Shown here: piece after piece, positions 5,901 through 5,968 of the stretch | How positions within the stretch are numbered: position 1 is the stretch's first letter | How the letters are laid out: every line of letters starts with the position of its first letter | Source of the DNA: UBA791 sp963602355 | GTDB lineage: Bacteria > Cyanobacteriota > Vampirovibrionia > Gastranaerophilales > Gastranaerophilaceae | Reading direction: 5' to 3' | Length of the DNA: 5,968 nt | Assembly (NCBI GenBank): GCA_963602355.1 | Contig: CAVCIU010000072.1 | Coordinates: 1 to 5,968, forward strand | Notes under the pieces: model-generated | Databases searched by the model: none | Told to the model about the DNA's origin: nothing | The model's input: only the letters and a program-made list of their open reading frames with translations | Made by a program: the position numbers and the translations under genes

Positions 5901-5968
5901 ATGCCGGAATATTTAACGAAAGAAGAGATTAAACAATGGAGAAGTTCATTGGAAAAAATCACTTTAGA
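5901..5968 (+). CDS. Unrecognised protein, N-terminal 22 codons only (continues past right edge)
   Basis: An ATG at 5901 opens a frame to the window edge, beginning MPEYLTKEEIKQWRSS and continuing LEKITL. It is charged and helical-looking, without a signal peptide or membrane segment. AGGAGA lies four bases before the start codon, and a TTGACA promoter lies upstream, so it is very likely a real gene. It is divergent from the histidine kinase and shares a 164-base intergenic region with it. Too little is visible to name a family. Confidence 0.75.
   Translation, partial: MPEYLTKEEIKQWRSSLEKITL

Overview
This is a strongly AT-rich stretch of a bacterial chromosome. The organism looks diderm (Gram-negative type), because one gene is a signal-peptide-bearing TolC/OMF outer-membrane channel and another is a HlyD/EmrA periplasmic adaptor. 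An E-Z (PBS-lyase type) HEAT-repeat protein and a cyanobacteria-like cytosolic PAS-GAF histidine kinase would fit a non-photosynthetic cyanobacterial relative (Melainabacteria/Gastranaerophilales type) or another AT-rich gut bacterium. This placement is a weak inference; no marker gene in the window fixes the taxonomy.

Left part (1-2800) is a drug-efflux locus. A MarR-family repressor with a TTG start and an EmrA-like membrane fusion protein, cut by the left edge, form a leftward operon. A TolC-like channel gene runs divergently to the right. Their 148-bp shared intergenic region holds two exact copies of the 15-mer TGTTATTATGATAAC. Each copy overlaps the predicted -10 box of one of the two divergent promoters. 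The simplest model is that the MarR protein represses both its own operon and the channel gene, and that an inducing compound releases both. The inner-membrane transporter expected for an EmrAB/TolC-type pump is not in the window and would lie beyond the left edge.

Middle (2768-4029): an AT-rich hairpin with A and T flanks serves as a bidirectional terminator between the channel gene and a convergent gene for a 286-residue protein made almost entirely of HEAT repeats. Upstream of that gene is a gene-free gap of about 343 bases containing a candidate promoter, which would give a leader of about 205 nt, and some small inverted repeats.

Right part (4030-5968): a leftward gene for a soluble PAS-GAF-HisKA-HATPase histidine kinase with all catalytic boxes intact and no response regulator beside it. 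A divergent intergenic region with three ACATGT hexamers follows, then the first 22 codons of an unrecognised rightward gene with a clear ribosome binding site and promoter. I see no RNA genes, mobile elements or CRISPR arrays. The window is mostly ordinary; the most distinctive feature is the twin-operator regulatory switch.
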